The notes beneath the pieces are model-generated. The model ran no database searches. It was not told where the DNA came from and saw only the letters and a program-made list of their open reading frames with translations. The translations under genes were made by a program, and so were the position numbers. DNA of 39,684 bases, taken from assembly GCA_902470765.1 (NCBI GenBank), contig CABRHW010000017.1, positions 1 to 39,684 on the forward strand. The letters are read 5' to 3'. This document shows, in pieces, positions 16,759 through 25,003 of the stretch (positions are counted from its first letter, which is position 1; every line of letters starts with the position of its first letter). The DNA comes from an uncultured Collinsella sp. (GTDB taxonomy: Bacteria; Actinomycetota; Coriobacteriia; Coriobacteriales; Coriobacteriaceae).

Positions 16759-18333
16759 TTAGGCGCCGTAGGGGTTGCGGTCGCGTTCGATACGTTGGCG
16801 GATGTGGGCGTACTCGATAATCAGCAGCACCAGGAGTAGGGCCATGATGGCTAGGTAGCTCACCACAGCGCCCATCAGACCCAGCAGCTTAATCAGGATC
16901 AACGGCAGCACCACGCTTACAGCGAAGCAGATCAGGTAGATCTTGGTGACGTCGCCGGCGTGGCGCAGCACCGTGATGATGGCGTAGATAAAGTCGATGG
17001 CAGCGGTGATACCGCCGGCGACAACCATCAGCAGCGCCAGCGTGCGGTAGCGCTCAAAGTTAAGGCCGTACATAAAGCTCATGATGGGGATGCCGGGGCC
17101 TGCCATAAATGCGGCGCACGCTCCGGTAATGACCACGATCAGTGCCATAACGGCAATAATAATCAGGTCAAAGCGGCGACGCTTACGCGGATTCGCCCAA
17201 ATGCTCGACAGACGCAGGAGCTGCGGTTTATAGATAAATCCAATGCTCAACAAAATTCCCTGCGCCGGAAAGAACAGGGCATTAAAGTACAGCTGATACT
17301 TGTAGGCCAGCGTACCTTCCATCACAAACTTGGGCATGCTCTCGATAAGGTTGAACAGGAACAGCGCGCCAAAGAGCGGGGCGCACTGGATAAACAGGTG
17401 GCCAGCCTCGCGCAGACTCATGCGGCGTGATTTTTCGGTTTCGAGCAGGGCGAGCGGGGCGGTGACCAGCACGAGCGAGGCGATGGCGGTGACACCCATG
17501 GCCATGGCCGCGATGGGCATGCTGCGTGTGAGGAACAGTGCCACGCTAAAGACCGCGATGACGCCGGCGGAACGCAGCGTTTGGCTCATGCCGGCCAAAT
17601 AGAGCTTGTCGGCCTGCTGCAGGCGGCCCTCGTACACGTCGGCGATGCCGTCGATCACCTTATACAGGTAGACGCCCAGGCCGATCGTGGCCATCTGTGC
17701 ATCGTAGCCGCGGGCGCTGCTGTATACCAGGCCGCATGCCAGCGCGAGCGCTCCGCAGAGCCAGCGGTTGAGCTGGTAGGAGGCGAAGGACGTCTTTTCA
17801 TCGATGTCCGAGACCTGAAAGTTGCGGACGCCGTAGTTGCACGCGATCATGATGAGCGTGCCGGTGACAAAGGCGATGGAGAACTTGCCGGCCTCCTCGG
17901 CGCCTACGAGCTGCGTCGACACAATGGTGAGCAGGGGAAACGCCATGCCCCATACGGCGGTGCCCAGGGTATTCCAAAGGTAGTCGCGACGGGTGGCGTG
18001 ATCTTCGTACTCGGGTTCTTGCGTGGAGAAGCCGCCGCCGTAGACGGCTCCGAGAAGGCGGTTCCACCAGGCATTGACCATGCGGTGGATGGGGCCGGGT
18101 TGGCGATCGCGCTCGCGGCGACGGCGTGTGGTCTGACTGCTGTCGGGACCGCCGGCGTTACGCTGGCTCAGCTCTTGGATTCGTGCGAGCTCCTCGGCGG
18201 TGTGCGATGCGGGGAACAGGCCGTTCTCGATGCGTCCGCCCTGTCCGTGCGCCCCGCCCGATAAGGTGGGGTTGGCGACGCCATTGCGGCGGGCGATGGC
18301 GCGGCGGATGCTATCGAGGGGCGTGATGCTCAA
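16759..18333 (-). CDS. Wzx-like polysaccharide flippase (MOP superfamily)
   Basis: A 524-residue membrane protein. About 100 N-terminal residues are hydrophilic, Arg- and Gly-rich and probably cytosolic and disordered. The rest has 12-14 hydrophobic helices typical of oligosaccharide-lipid flippases (RDYLWNTLGTAVWGMAFPLLT opens the first helix and RNFQVSDIDE follows helix 3). The likely role is export of lipid-linked surface glycans across the inner membrane. The start is probably TTG, with AAAGGAA about 8 bases upstream. It is not in a glycan gene cluster; the TagO/WecA-type gene at 26544 is the nearest related function. Confidence 0.8.
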   Translation of the reverse strand: MSITPLDSIRRAIARRNGVANPTLSGGAHGQGGRIENGLFPASHTAEELARIQELSQRNAGGPDSSQTTRRRRERDRQPGPIHRMVNAWWNRLLGAVYGGGFSTQEPEYEDHATRRDYLWNTLGTAVWGMAFPLLTIVSTQLVGAEEAGKFSIAFVTGTLIMIACNYGVRNFQVSDIDEKTSFASYQLNRWLCGALALACGLVYSSARGYDAQMATIGLGVYLYKVIDGIADVYEGRLQQADKLYLAGMSQTLRSAGVIAVFSVALFLTRSMPIAAMAMGVTAIASLVLVTAPLALLETEKSRRMSLREAGHLFIQCAPLFGALFLFNLIESMPKFVMEGTLAYKYQLYFNALFFPAQGILLSIGFIYKPQLLRLSSIWANPRKRRRFDLIIIAVMALIVVITGACAAFMAGPGIPIMSFMYGLNFERYRTLALLMVVAGGITAAIDFIYAIITVLRHAGDVTKIYLICFAVSVVLPLILIKLLGLMGAVVSYLAIMALLLVLLIIEYAHIRQRIERDRNPYGA

Positions 18334-18391
18334 GGCGATTCCTTTCTATTGCTGCGCTCTAGTATAGCCGCGGTGGCGTCTATTCGTGTTT

Positions 18392-18408
18392 TTGAACAGG
18401 TTGTTCAA
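18392..18408. promoter_or_regulatory. Operator-like palindrome between flippase and lactate permease
   Basis: TTGAACA GGT TGTTCAA is a perfect 7-bp inverted repeat around three bases. It lies 59 bp before the flippase start and 104 bp before the lactate permease ATG, a position suited to control of either divergent gene. The binding protein is unknown. Confidence 0.4.
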
Positions 18409-18511
18409 TAATTTCGGCGGGCGGCTGTAATTTGTCGGTAAACGTGCGGTATCCTGTTGAAGTTTTGTGACCCCCCGATGCCGCTTGCGCGGTACCAAGG
18501 AGTTTTTACCC

Positions 18512-20083
18512 ATGGATGTCGCTGCGTTTTTGCTGGCTCTTGTGCCGATCATCTGGCTCGTCGTGATGCTGCTGTGCTTTAAATGGCCGGCTTGGAAGGC
18601 CGCCATTGGCTCGTTCGCCCTTTCGTGCGTGCTCGCCTTTGCGTGGTGGCATTTGCCGGCGGCGCAGATAGCCACGGCCTCGCTCGAGGGCTTTTTGATG
18701 GCCCTGTGGCCCATCGTGCTCGTAATTATCGCCGCGGTGTTCACGTATAACCTGTGTGTGCGCACGGGCGCCATGGACGTGATCGGCGGCATGATCACCT
18801 CCATCAGCAGCGACCGCCGTCTGTTGGCGCTTCTCGTGGCCTGGTGTTTCGGTGGCTTTATGGAGGGGATGGCCGGCTTTGGTACCGCTGTTGCCATTCC
18901 CGCCGGCATGCTCGCGGGCCTTGGTTTTGAGGCCGTGCCTGCCGTGCTGATCTGCCTGCTTGCCAACGGCGTGCCCACGCCCTACGGCTCCATTGGCATC
19001 CCCACGGTGTCCGTTGCCGACCTGGTGGGCCTGGATTCCCTGCATCTGGCGACCGTTCAGCTGGTGCAGCTTGCGCCCTTCTTTGTGACGATGCCGCTGC
19101 TTATTGTGCTGGTTGCGGGTCGTGTTGCCGATGACCAGGGCAATGTTGCAAGCGTTGCCGAGCGCCTGCACGGCGTAGCCGGCGTGGCACTGCTTTCCGG
19201 TGTGTCCTTTGTTGGTGCGGCCCTGGTCGTCGCCATGTTTGTGGGCCCCGAGCTTGCCGTGGTCGTGGGCTCCATCGTGTCGCTCGCACTGACCGCCGCG
19301 CTTGCCATGCGCGCCGAGAAGTCGGGGCATTTGGACGCGCGCTTCCATATGAATATCGAGGCCGGCGAACAGCTCACCGTTAAATCGGCGCTTTCGGCCT
19401 GGTCGTGCTTCATTCTGATTTTTGTGCTGCTGCTGGGTACCTCCAACCTGGTGCCCGTCGTGCACGCCGCGCTCGCGCCGTTTGCGAGCCACGTGCAGGT
19501 GTATTGCGGCGAGAACCCCGGTGCGCTTACGTTTTCGTGGATCAACACGCCGGGTGTTTGGATTTTCCTGGCCGCGTTTGTCGGCGGTGCGATTCAGGGC
19601 GCTTCGCCGCGTCTGATGGGCGAGGTGCTGGCCGCGACCGTCAAGCAGATGATGCCGACGGTAATCACGATGCTTTCGGTGCTGGGCTGCGCCAAGGTGA
19701 TGGGCTATGCGGGCATGATCTCGTCGATCAGTGCGTTTTGCATTGCCGTCGCCGGTGGGCTGTACCCGATTCTGGCTCCGTGGATCGGTGCCGTCGGTGC
19801 GTTCGTGACCGGTTCGGGCACGTCCTCGGGCATGCTGTTTGGTCCCATCCAGAGCCAGGCCGCTTCGGCGCTGGGTGTGAGTGACTACTGGATGGTCGCG
19901 CTGAACGCCCTGGGTGTCGCCGCCGGTAAGATGATCTCGCCGCAGACCCTCGCCATTGGCCTTGCCGCCGTTCACGTGCGCGGTAAGGACGCCGAGCTCC
20001 TGGGCGCAGTGCTGCCCTACGCCGCCGGCATGCTGGTCCTCATGAGTGTCATCGCCATGCTCGGCCAAGGCCTGCCGCTATAG
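18512..20083 (+). CDS. L-lactate permease (LldP/LctP family)
   Basis: A 523-residue transporter with 12 or more hydrophobic segments. Family landmarks include GGFMEGMAGFGTAVAIPAG, LLANGVPTPYGSIGIPT, and the C-terminal GAFVTGSGTSSGMLFGPIQ with ISPQTLAIGLAAV. It imports lactate (or glycolate) with protons. AAGGAG precedes the ATG at 18512 by 9 bases; in-frame sequence upstream to 18467 is not membrane-like. The next gene is PEP carboxykinase, so lactate uptake and gluconeogenesis lie side by side, though separated by 250 bp of palindromes. Confidence 0.9.
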   Translation: MDVAAFLLALVPIIWLVVMLLCFKWPAWKAAIGSFALSCVLAFAWWHLPAAQIATASLEGFLMALWPIVLVIIAAVFTYNLCVRTGAMDVIGGMITSISSDRRLLALLVAWCFGGFMEGMAGFGTAVAIPAGMLAGLGFEAVPAVLICLLANGVPTPYGSIGIPTVSVADLVGLDSLHLATVQLVQLAPFFVTMPLLIVLVAGRVADDQGNVASVAERLHGVAGVALLSGVSFVGAALVVAMFVGPELAVVVGSIVSLALTAALAMRAEKSGHLDARFHMNIEAGEQLTVKSALSAWSCFILIFVLLLGTSNLVPVVHAALAPFASHVQVYCGENPGALTFSWINTPGVWIFLAAFVGGAIQGASPRLMGEVLAATVKQMMPTVITMLSVLGCAKVMGYAGMISSISAFCIAVAGGLYPILAPWIGAVGAFVTGSGTSSGMLFGPIQSQAASALGVSDYWMVALNALGVAAGKMISPQTLAIGLAAVHVRGKDAELLGAVLPYAAGMLVLMSVIAMLGQGLPL

Positions 20084-20134
20084 TCGGCACTTGGGGGCGT
20101 TCCTTATGTGCCGGCATCTGGGGACACTCCTTGG
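20084..20134 (+). repeat. 51-bp GGCACTTGGGG repeat, copy 1
   Basis: This unit begins at the base after the lldP stop and matches 32968-33018 at 45 of 51 positions. It contains two GGGGAC-type boxes (one is GGGGGC here) and the halves of a GGCAC/GTGCC stem. It is followed by a second hairpin (TGGGGACACTC at 20119-20129 with 20150-20160) and by the 12-bp palindrome ACGACTAGTCGT (20161-20172). The whole cluster probably ends lldP transcription. Confidence 0.8.
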
Positions 20135-20244
20135 CTGCTGCTTGTTCAAGAGTGTCCCCAACGACTAGTCGTTTAAGAACGTCCCCAATGACTAGGCCGC
20201 TTGCGTGCGATTTTTGACCGTTGAGCGGGCGCTTCGCCGTTGCC

Positions 20245-20260
20245 GCAAAAACGTTTTTGC
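20245..20260. promoter_or_regulatory. Perfect 16-bp palindrome upstream of pckA
   Basis: GCAAAAACGTTTTTGC is a perfect palindrome with a central CG, typical of LacI/CcpA-type operators, 74 bp before the pckA ATG. A second inverted repeat CTTTAC GTGA GTAAAG follows at 20278-20293. Both could control pckA; the regulator is not identifiable here. Confidence 0.45.
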
Positions 20261-20334
20261 ATATCGGGTACAACGGGCTTTACGTGAGTAAAGTGCGCGC
20301 CGCGTCCACGTGTCGCGCTTTTAAAGGAGGCCCC

Positions 20335-22005
20335 ATGTCTGGTGTTACCCCTGCAGAAGTTCTGTCTAACTTTGGTCTTACGCTGGTCGAAGATCCCGCC
20401 GAGAACCAGCCCCGCCTGCTGGTGGACCTGCCGGCGGCAGAGCTCGTCGAGCATGCCATCCGCCGCAACGAAGGCCGCATGGCCTCCAACGGCGCGTTGG
20501 TGATCGAGACGGGGGAGCGCACCGGCCGCTCGCCTAACGACCGCTTTATCGTCGACACGCCCGACGTGCACGACAAGATTGCCTGGGGCGCTGTCAACCG
20601 CCCGCTGTCTGTCGAGAGCTACGAGGTCATCAAGGCCGGCATCGTCGACTATCTCAACGAGCGTGATGTGTTCGTCACGCGCGGTATGGCCGGTGCCGAC
20701 CGCAATCACACGCGTCGCCTGCTTGTCGCCTGCGAGCGTGCCAGCCAGGCGCTCTTTATTAAGCAGATGCTCGCCCGCCCGCTTGCCCGCGAAATCGCAC
20801 GCACCGGCGAGCCGGACTTCTGCGTGCTCGCGGCGCCCGGTTATCAGTGCGATCCTGCCATCAAGGGCCTCAACTCCAGCGCCGCCGTGGTCATCAATTT
20901 CCAGGAGCGCGTGATTCTGGTCGCTGGTACCGGCTACTCCGGCGAGATCAAAAAGTCCATCTTCAGCGTCATGAATTACCTGCTGCCCGTCGAGGACGAC
21001 GTACTGCCCATGCATTGCTCGGCCAGCATGGATCCCGTCACGCACGAGACCGCGGTGTTCTTTGGCCTGTCCGGCACCGGCAAGACCACGCTTTCGGCCA
21101 ATCCCACACGCCTGCTGATCGGCGATGACGAGCACGGCTGGTCCGATATGGGCATCTTTAACGTCGAGGGCGGCTGCTATGCCAAGTGCGAGGGCTTGGA
21201 TGCATTTCATGAGCCCGAGATCTTTAACGCCGTCCGCTTTGGCGCCATCTGTGAAAACGTGGTACTCGATGAGAATCGCAAGCCCAACTACGACGACGTC
21301 TCGATCACGCACAACACGCGCGTGGCCTATCCCGTCGAGCACATTCCCGACGCGTGGACCAAGGGCATGGGCACCACTCCGAGCGTCGTGCTGTTTTTGA
21401 CCTGCGACGCCTTTGGCGTGCTGCCGCCCATCTCGCGCCTGACGGCCGACGCCGCCATGTATCACTTTGTGACGGGCTTTACGGCCAAGATCCCCGGCAC
21501 CGAGGTCGGCGTCACCGAGCCCACGCCCACGTTCTCCTCGCTGTTTGGCGAGCCGTTTATGCCGCTCGACCCCATGGTCTACGCTAAGATGCTCGGCGAG
21601 CGCATCGCCGACGGCCGTACGCGCGTCTACCTGGTCAACACCGGCTGGATTGGCGGCGGCTACGGCGTGGGTCATCGCATCGAGCTTGCCTACACGCGCT
21701 CACTGGTCGCTCGCGCCCTCGATGGTACCATCGAGGACAGCGAGTTTGTGCACGACGACATCTTTAATGTCGACATTCCCACTACGTGCCACGGTGTGCC
21801 CGACGGCATCCTGGTGCCGCGCCAGTACTGGCAGAGCACTGCGCGCTACGACGAGGCCGCGCACAACCTGGCTGTGATGTTCGAGGAGAACTTCGAGAAG
21901 AAGTACTCGCACCTGCCCGAGTCCGTCAAAGCCGCCGGCCCGCACGCCCAGGTGCCCGTCGAGGCCCGCCATCGCGGCCGCGGCCTGCTGGGACTCCGCC
22001 ACTAG
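20335..22005 (+). CDS. pckA: Phosphoenolpyruvate carboxykinase (ATP)
   Basis: A 556-residue enzyme interconverting oxaloacetate plus ATP with phosphoenolpyruvate, CO2 and ADP, the entry step of gluconeogenesis or, in CO2-rich anaerobes, PEP carboxylation. Visible motifs are GERTGRSPNDRF (Arg for oxaloacetate), MHCSASMD, the kinase-1a P-loop GLSGTGKTT (244-252), the metal site LIGDDEHGW and the adenine-binding NTRVAYPVEHIP. The ATP-dependent class is indicated by the P-loop form and length. AAAGGAGG lies directly before the ATG at 20335. Regulation may involve the palindromes at 20245-20293. Confidence 0.95.
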   Translation: MSGVTPAEVLSNFGLTLVEDPAENQPRLLVDLPAAELVEHAIRRNEGRMASNGALVIETGERTGRSPNDRFIVDTPDVHDKIAWGAVNRPLSVESYEVIKAGIVDYLNERDVFVTRGMAGADRNHTRRLLVACERASQALFIKQMLARPLAREIARTGEPDFCVLAAPGYQCDPAIKGLNSSAAVVINFQERVILVAGTGYSGEIKKSIFSVMNYLLPVEDDVLPMHCSASMDPVTHETAVFFGLSGTGKTTLSANPTRLLIGDDEHGWSDMGIFNVEGGCYAKCEGLDAFHEPEIFNAVRFGAICENVVLDENRKPNYDDVSITHNTRVAYPVEHIPDAWTKGMGTTPSVVLFLTCDAFGVLPPISRLTADAAMYHFVTGFTAKIPGTEVGVTEPTPTFSSLFGEPFMPLDPMVYAKMLGERIADGRTRVYLVNTGWIGGGYGVGHRIELAYTRSLVARALDGTIEDSEFVHDDIFNVDIPTTCHGVPDGILVPRQYWQSTARYDEAAHNLAVMFEENFEKKYSHLPESVKAAGPHAQVPVEARHRGRGLLGLRH

Positions 22006-22020
22006 CGTCGCCTCAGACCC

Positions 22021-22061
22021 AAAACCACCACAAAGGGGACAGGCACCTTTGTGGTGGTTTT
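22021..22061. repeat. CCACCACAAAGG hairpin repeat, copy 2 (terminator-like)
   Basis: A perfect 16-bp stem AAAACCACCACAAAGG (22021-22036) with its complement at 22046-22061 encloses the loop GGACAGGCA. The A run before and T run after the GC-rich stem make it a plausible bidirectional intrinsic terminator. It is 15 bases after the pckA stop. Confidence 0.9.
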
Positions 22062-22088
22062 GCTTGGGCGGATGACTCAGGTTACAAT
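22060..22088 (+). promoter_or_regulatory. Sigma70-like promoter for the structured leader
   Basis: TTGCTT (22060-22065) and TACAAT (22083-22088) are exactly 17 bases apart. Transcription would start near 22095 and produce a leader of about 140 bases before the ATG at 22233. Confidence 0.5.
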
Positions 22089-22102
22089 ACGCCTGACATA
22101 TC

Positions 22103-22188
22103 GCCCCCTTCTCCGGATGGGGGCAGCGTAAGCGCTCTTGTGGCGGCACCGTAGGACTTTGAAGGTGGCCGCTGTGAGGGCGCTTTTT
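22103..22188 (+). promoter_or_regulatory. Structured leader with terminator-like hairpin (candidate attenuator)
   Basis: Two stems are visible. The first is GCCCCC/GGGGGC (22103-22108, 22119-22124) with a 10-base loop. The second is a long stem pairing 22131-22150 with 22164-22184 through Watson-Crick and several G-U pairs with one bulge, directly followed by a T run ending at 22188. It precedes a gene with a tRNA-editing-type domain, so premature termination control is likely. The sequence GGCGGCACCG (22142-22151) resembles but does not match the T-box core, so I do not call a T-box. Confidence 0.45.
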
Positions 22189-22232
22189 GCTTAGACGCCC
22201 CCGCTCGGGCGCACGCTATGAAGGGAGAGCAT

Positions 22233-22952
22233 ATGAAGAGCTTTATTGCCGAGGATTCATTTTGGGAGCTGTTTCCACAGGCGGCGATCGGCGTCGTGGT
22301 CGTAAAGGGCATGAAGCCCGCGGCGCAGATTCCCCAGGAGGACGTGGATGCGATCGCCGCGCTGCTTGACCGCGCCAACATCGATGCGGAGCGCCACCTG
22401 ACAAGCGATACCATCAGCGAAAACGCGCCGGTCAAGGCATGGCGCGAGGCGTATCGCCTGTTCAAGACCAAGAAGGGCGCGCGTTGCTCAGTTGAGAACC
22501 TGCTCAAGCGCGTGCTCAAAGGCAAGCCGGTCGGCCACATTACGCCGGCGGTGGATATTTACAACACGATTTCGTTGACTTATGCGCTGCCCGTTGGCGG
22601 TGAAGATTTGCATGCTGTTGAGGGCAATCTGCGCCTGGCAGTGACCAACGGCGGCGACGCGTTCTTGCCACTTGGCGAAGAGGCAGATGATCCGACGCTG
22701 CCCGGTGAGCTTGCCTATATCGATGATGCGGGCGCCGTGTGCCGTTGCTGGAACTGGCGCGATGGCGTTCGCACGGCGCTGTCCGACGATTCGGCTGACG
22801 CATTTCTGGCGATTGAATGCGTGGAGCCCGAGCGGATGGGGGACTGCCAGGCCGCGATCGATCGCTTGGCCGAGCTGCTCGAGCGCTATCTGGGAGCGAC
22901 GGTCGTCGTTAAGACGCTTGTGACCCGCGACAATCCCTGCGTGGAGCTATAG
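22233..22952 (+). CDS. B3/4 (PheRS beta editing-like) domain protein
   Basis: A 239-residue cytosolic protein carrying the B3/4 fold found as the editing module of phenylalanyl-tRNA synthetase beta and as free-standing proteins. The diagnostic block is PAVDIYNTISLTYALPVGGEDL, followed by RLAVTNGGDAFLPLG and ELAYIDDAGAVCRCWNWRDG. Free-standing relatives are suspected to deacylate mischarged tRNAs or act on amino acids, but their role is not settled. The ATG at 22233 has AAGGGAG about 5 bases upstream; an ATG at 22218 lacks such a site. Confidence 0.8.
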   Translation: MKSFIAEDSFWELFPQAAIGVVVVKGMKPAAQIPQEDVDAIAALLDRANIDAERHLTSDTISENAPVKAWREAYRLFKTKKGARCSVENLLKRVLKGKPVGHITPAVDIYNTISLTYALPVGGEDLHAVEGNLRLAVTNGGDAFLPLGEEADDPTLPGELAYIDDAGAVCRCWNWRDGVRTALSDDSADAFLAIECVEPERMGDCQAAIDRLAELLERYLGATVVVKTLVTRDNPCVEL

Positions 22953-22978
22953 CGTCGCCTAGAATCTATTGATGCCCC

Positions 22979-23017
22979 AAGCCACCACAAAGGTGCCTGT
23001 CCCCTTTGTGGTGGTTT
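22979..23017. repeat. CCACCACAAAGG hairpin repeat, copy 3 (terminator-like)
   Basis: A 15-bp stem (22979-22993 with 23003-23017, one G-U) encloses TGCCTGTCC, the reverse complement of the loop in copy 2, and is followed by a T run. It lies 27 bases after the stop of the B3/4-domain gene. Confidence 0.9.
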
Positions 23018-23121
23018 TTATGTTGATGGGTTAACAATTGGGATATTTGGGTACGGGGGTTCGGACATGCGGCTAAGATGTTTACCCGTTAGCATCATGT
23101 AAGCGAAAGGTGGTCGTCACC

Positions 23122-23571
23122 ATGCAGTGGAACGACGAGACACGTTTTGAGGACTTTGTCGGACTGATCAGCGGCCTCTACAAGGAGATTCAGCGCATCA
23201 AGACGTCCGAAGGTGCAAGGCTGGGCCTCAAGGGCTCCGACGTCATGTGCCTGTACTATCTTGAGCGCAGCAAGGACGGCCTGACTGGCGCCGACCTCGC
23301 CCGCATGGCCGGCGTTACCCGTGCCGCCGTTTCGCGCACACTGGCACATCTGGAGGAGGGTGGCTACGTCGAGGTCGACGACTCGGGCGATGCTGCCGTC
23401 AAGTACCGCGCTCCGGTTCGCCTGACTGCCCTGGGCGGCGAGAGCATGAGCGAGGCCGATCGCATCATTCGCGAAGTGCTCGACACCACCGGTAAGGCCA
23501 TGGGCGTGGAGCAGCGCGAGCAGATGTACGCGTCGCTGCGTACGATTCTCAACACCCTGCGCGAGATCTAG
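23122..23571 (+). CDS. MarR-family transcriptional regulator
   Basis: A 149-residue winged-helix regulator. The GADLARMAGVTRAAVSRTLAHLEEGGYVEV segment is the helix-turn-helix with recognition helix, and VKYRAPVRLTALG is the wing leading into the long dimerisation helix. MarR proteins usually repress neighbouring genes until a small aromatic or oxidant ligand binds; the target could be itself or the DegV gene downstream. AAAGGTGG lies about 8 bases before the ATG at 23122; an in-frame GTG at 23110 is a weaker start. Confidence 0.85.
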   Translation: MQWNDETRFEDFVGLISGLYKEIQRIKTSEGARLGLKGSDVMCLYYLERSKDGLTGADLARMAGVTRAAVSRTLAHLEEGGYVEVDDSGDAAVKYRAPVRLTALGGESMSEADRIIREVLDTTGKAMGVEQREQMYASLRTILNTLREI

Positions 23572-23690
23572 AGCCGCGCTGGCGCTAGCTTTCAGCCAAC
23601 AACTGCATCGTCCCGTTTGAGCGCGTACGCCGTGCTGGGACATTGTTGTCAAAATTCCCTGCGCGAGACCTGCGCAAGAAAGGATTCGCT

Positions 23691-24545
23691 ATGTCCGTTC
23701 GCATTATTACCGATTCCGCCAGCGATATGACGCCGGCTGAGCACCCCGCTCTGCGTGTTCTGCCGCTGTCCGTCACCTTTGGCTCCGACGTGTATATGGA
23801 TGGCGTCGATATCGATCACCAGCGCTTTTACGAGATGCTCGTGGAGCGCGACGAGCTGCCCAAGACCGGTCAGGTCAACCCGTACGCCTTTTCGCAGGCG
23901 ATTGCCGAAGCACGTGAGGCCGGCGACGAGGCCGTGATCATTACCGTGGGCGCCAAGCTTTCGGGCACCAACCAGAGCGCTCGTACGGCACTTGCCGAGG
24001 CGCCAGGTGGCGACGTGTTCGTGGTAGACAGCAACAACGTCACCCTGGGCGAGCGCGTCCTGGTCGAGTACGCGCTGCGCTTGGTGGACGAGGGCCACAG
24101 TGCAGCTCAGATCGCGGCGGCGGTCGAGGCCGTCCGTGACCGTGTGGTGGTTATCGGCCTGCTCGAGACGCTGGAATACCTGGTGCGCGGCGGTCGCCTG
24201 TCTGCTGCGGCGGGCGCCGTGGGTACGCTGCTCAACGTGAAGCCGGTTGTGGCCGCTGAGGACGGCCTCATCGTGCAGTTGGGCAAGGCGCGCGGTTCCA
24301 AGAACGGCCGCAACCTGCTGAACCAAAAGGTCGAAAAGGCAGGCGGCATCGACTTTTCCATGCCGCTGGCACTGGGCTATACGGGCCTTTCGGACGCGGT
24401 GCTCAAGAAGTATATCGAGGACAGTGCGGCGCTGTGGGCTGGCCACACCGAGGGCGAGCTGCCCGTCCACACCATCGGTGCCACCATCGGCACCCACGTG
24501 GGCCCCGGCGCCGTAGCCGTAGCCTTCTTCCAGCCCGCCAATTAA
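23691..24545 (+). CDS. DegV family fatty-acid-binding protein
   Basis: A 284-residue DegV protein. The N-terminal VRIITDSASDMTP motif, the PLSVTFGSDVYMDGVDI strand with a downstream LPKTGQVNPYAF, and the VGAKLSGTNQSART and VDSNNVTLGE blocks are typical. Members bind a fatty acid between two lobes, and in Firmicutes the related FakB proteins deliver fatty acid to the kinase FakA; no fakA is present here. GAAAGGA lies about 5 bases before the ATG at 23691. It lies 119 bases after the MarR gene and is followed by a terminator-like hairpin. Confidence 0.9.
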   Translation: MSVRIITDSASDMTPAEHPALRVLPLSVTFGSDVYMDGVDIDHQRFYEMLVERDELPKTGQVNPYAFSQAIAEAREAGDEAVIITVGAKLSGTNQSARTALAEAPGGDVFVVDSNNVTLGERVLVEYALRLVDEGHSAAQIAAAVEAVRDRVVVIGLLETLEYLVRGGRLSAAAGAVGTLLNVKPVVAAEDGLIVQLGKARGSKNGRNLLNQKVEKAGGIDFSMPLALGYTGLSDAVLKKYIEDSAALWAGHTEGELPVHTIGATIGTHVGPGAVAVAFFQPAN

Positions 24546-24554
24546 CTGACTTGC

Positions 24555-24599
24555 CATAAACCACCACAAAGGGGACAGGCACCTTTGTGGTGGTTTATG
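24555..24599. repeat. CCACCACAAAGG hairpin repeat, copy 4 (terminator-like)
   Basis: The longest copy: a perfect 18-bp stem (24555-24572 with 24582-24599) enclosing GGACAGGCA. The extra base pairs outside the common core (CAT/ATG) show that the arms have co-varied in this copy. It is 10 bases after the DegV stop and 27 bases before the next ATG. Confidence 0.9.
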
Positions 24600-24625
24600 C
24601 TTTTCCGGGTGGAAGGGAGCGAGCG

Positions 24626-24946
24626 ATGGCGTCTGAGGGCTTTTTTGAGCGGGTGTACGAGGTAGTCGAGCAGATTCCCGAGGGGATGGTCGCCACGTAC
24701 GGCCAGGTGGCGCTGCTCGCCGGCCGTCCACGAAGCGCGCGCTATGTGGGCTATGCGCTGCACAGCAATCCGCGTCCCGGCGAGATTCCCTGTCATCGCG
24801 TGGTATTTGCCGACGGTCGCATTTGCGAGGGCTTTGCCTTTGGCGGCCCCGATGCTCAGCGTGAGCTTTTGCTAGGGGAGGGTGTGGCGTTTAAGGACGA
24901 CATGCACGTCGACTTGGTCGCCTGTCGTTGGCCGGCCGGGCTTTAA
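24626..24946 (+). CDS. MGMT-like DNA-binding-domain protein
   Basis: A 106-residue protein equal to the C-terminal domain of O6-alkylguanine-DNA alkyltransferases. It has the winged-helix MVATYGQVALLAGRPRSARYVGYALHSNP and the active-site loop IPCHRVV with the acceptor cysteine C56 retained. That differs from ATL proteins, where the cysteine is replaced, usually by Trp. The N-terminal domain of full MGMT is absent and the usual Asn-hinge region is short. It may repair alkylated guanine or flag it for excision repair. GGAAGGGAG lies before the ATG at 24626. Confidence 0.85.
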   Translation: MASEGFFERVYEVVEQIPEGMVATYGQVALLAGRPRSARYVGYALHSNPRPGEIPCHRVVFADGRICEGFAFGGPDAQRELLLGEGVAFKDDMHVDLVACRWPAGL

Positions 24947-24961
24947 CGGCTTGCTCGCGCC

Positions 24962-25003
24962 AAAACCACCACAAAGGTGCCTGCCCCCCCCTTTGTGGTG
25001 GTT
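24962..25003. repeat. CCACCACAAAGG hairpin repeat, copy 5, expanded loop
   Basis: A 14-bp stem (24964-24977 with 24990-25003) carries an atypical 12-base loop TGCCTGCCCCCC in place of TGCCTGTCC: the T has been lost and the C run lengthened to eight. It lies 15 bases after the MGMT-like stop. Confidence 0.85.

Noticed and set aside
24626..24946. Alkyltransferase-like (ATL) protein without active cysteine
   Set aside because: The active-site loop reads IPCHRVV, so the acceptor cysteine is present.
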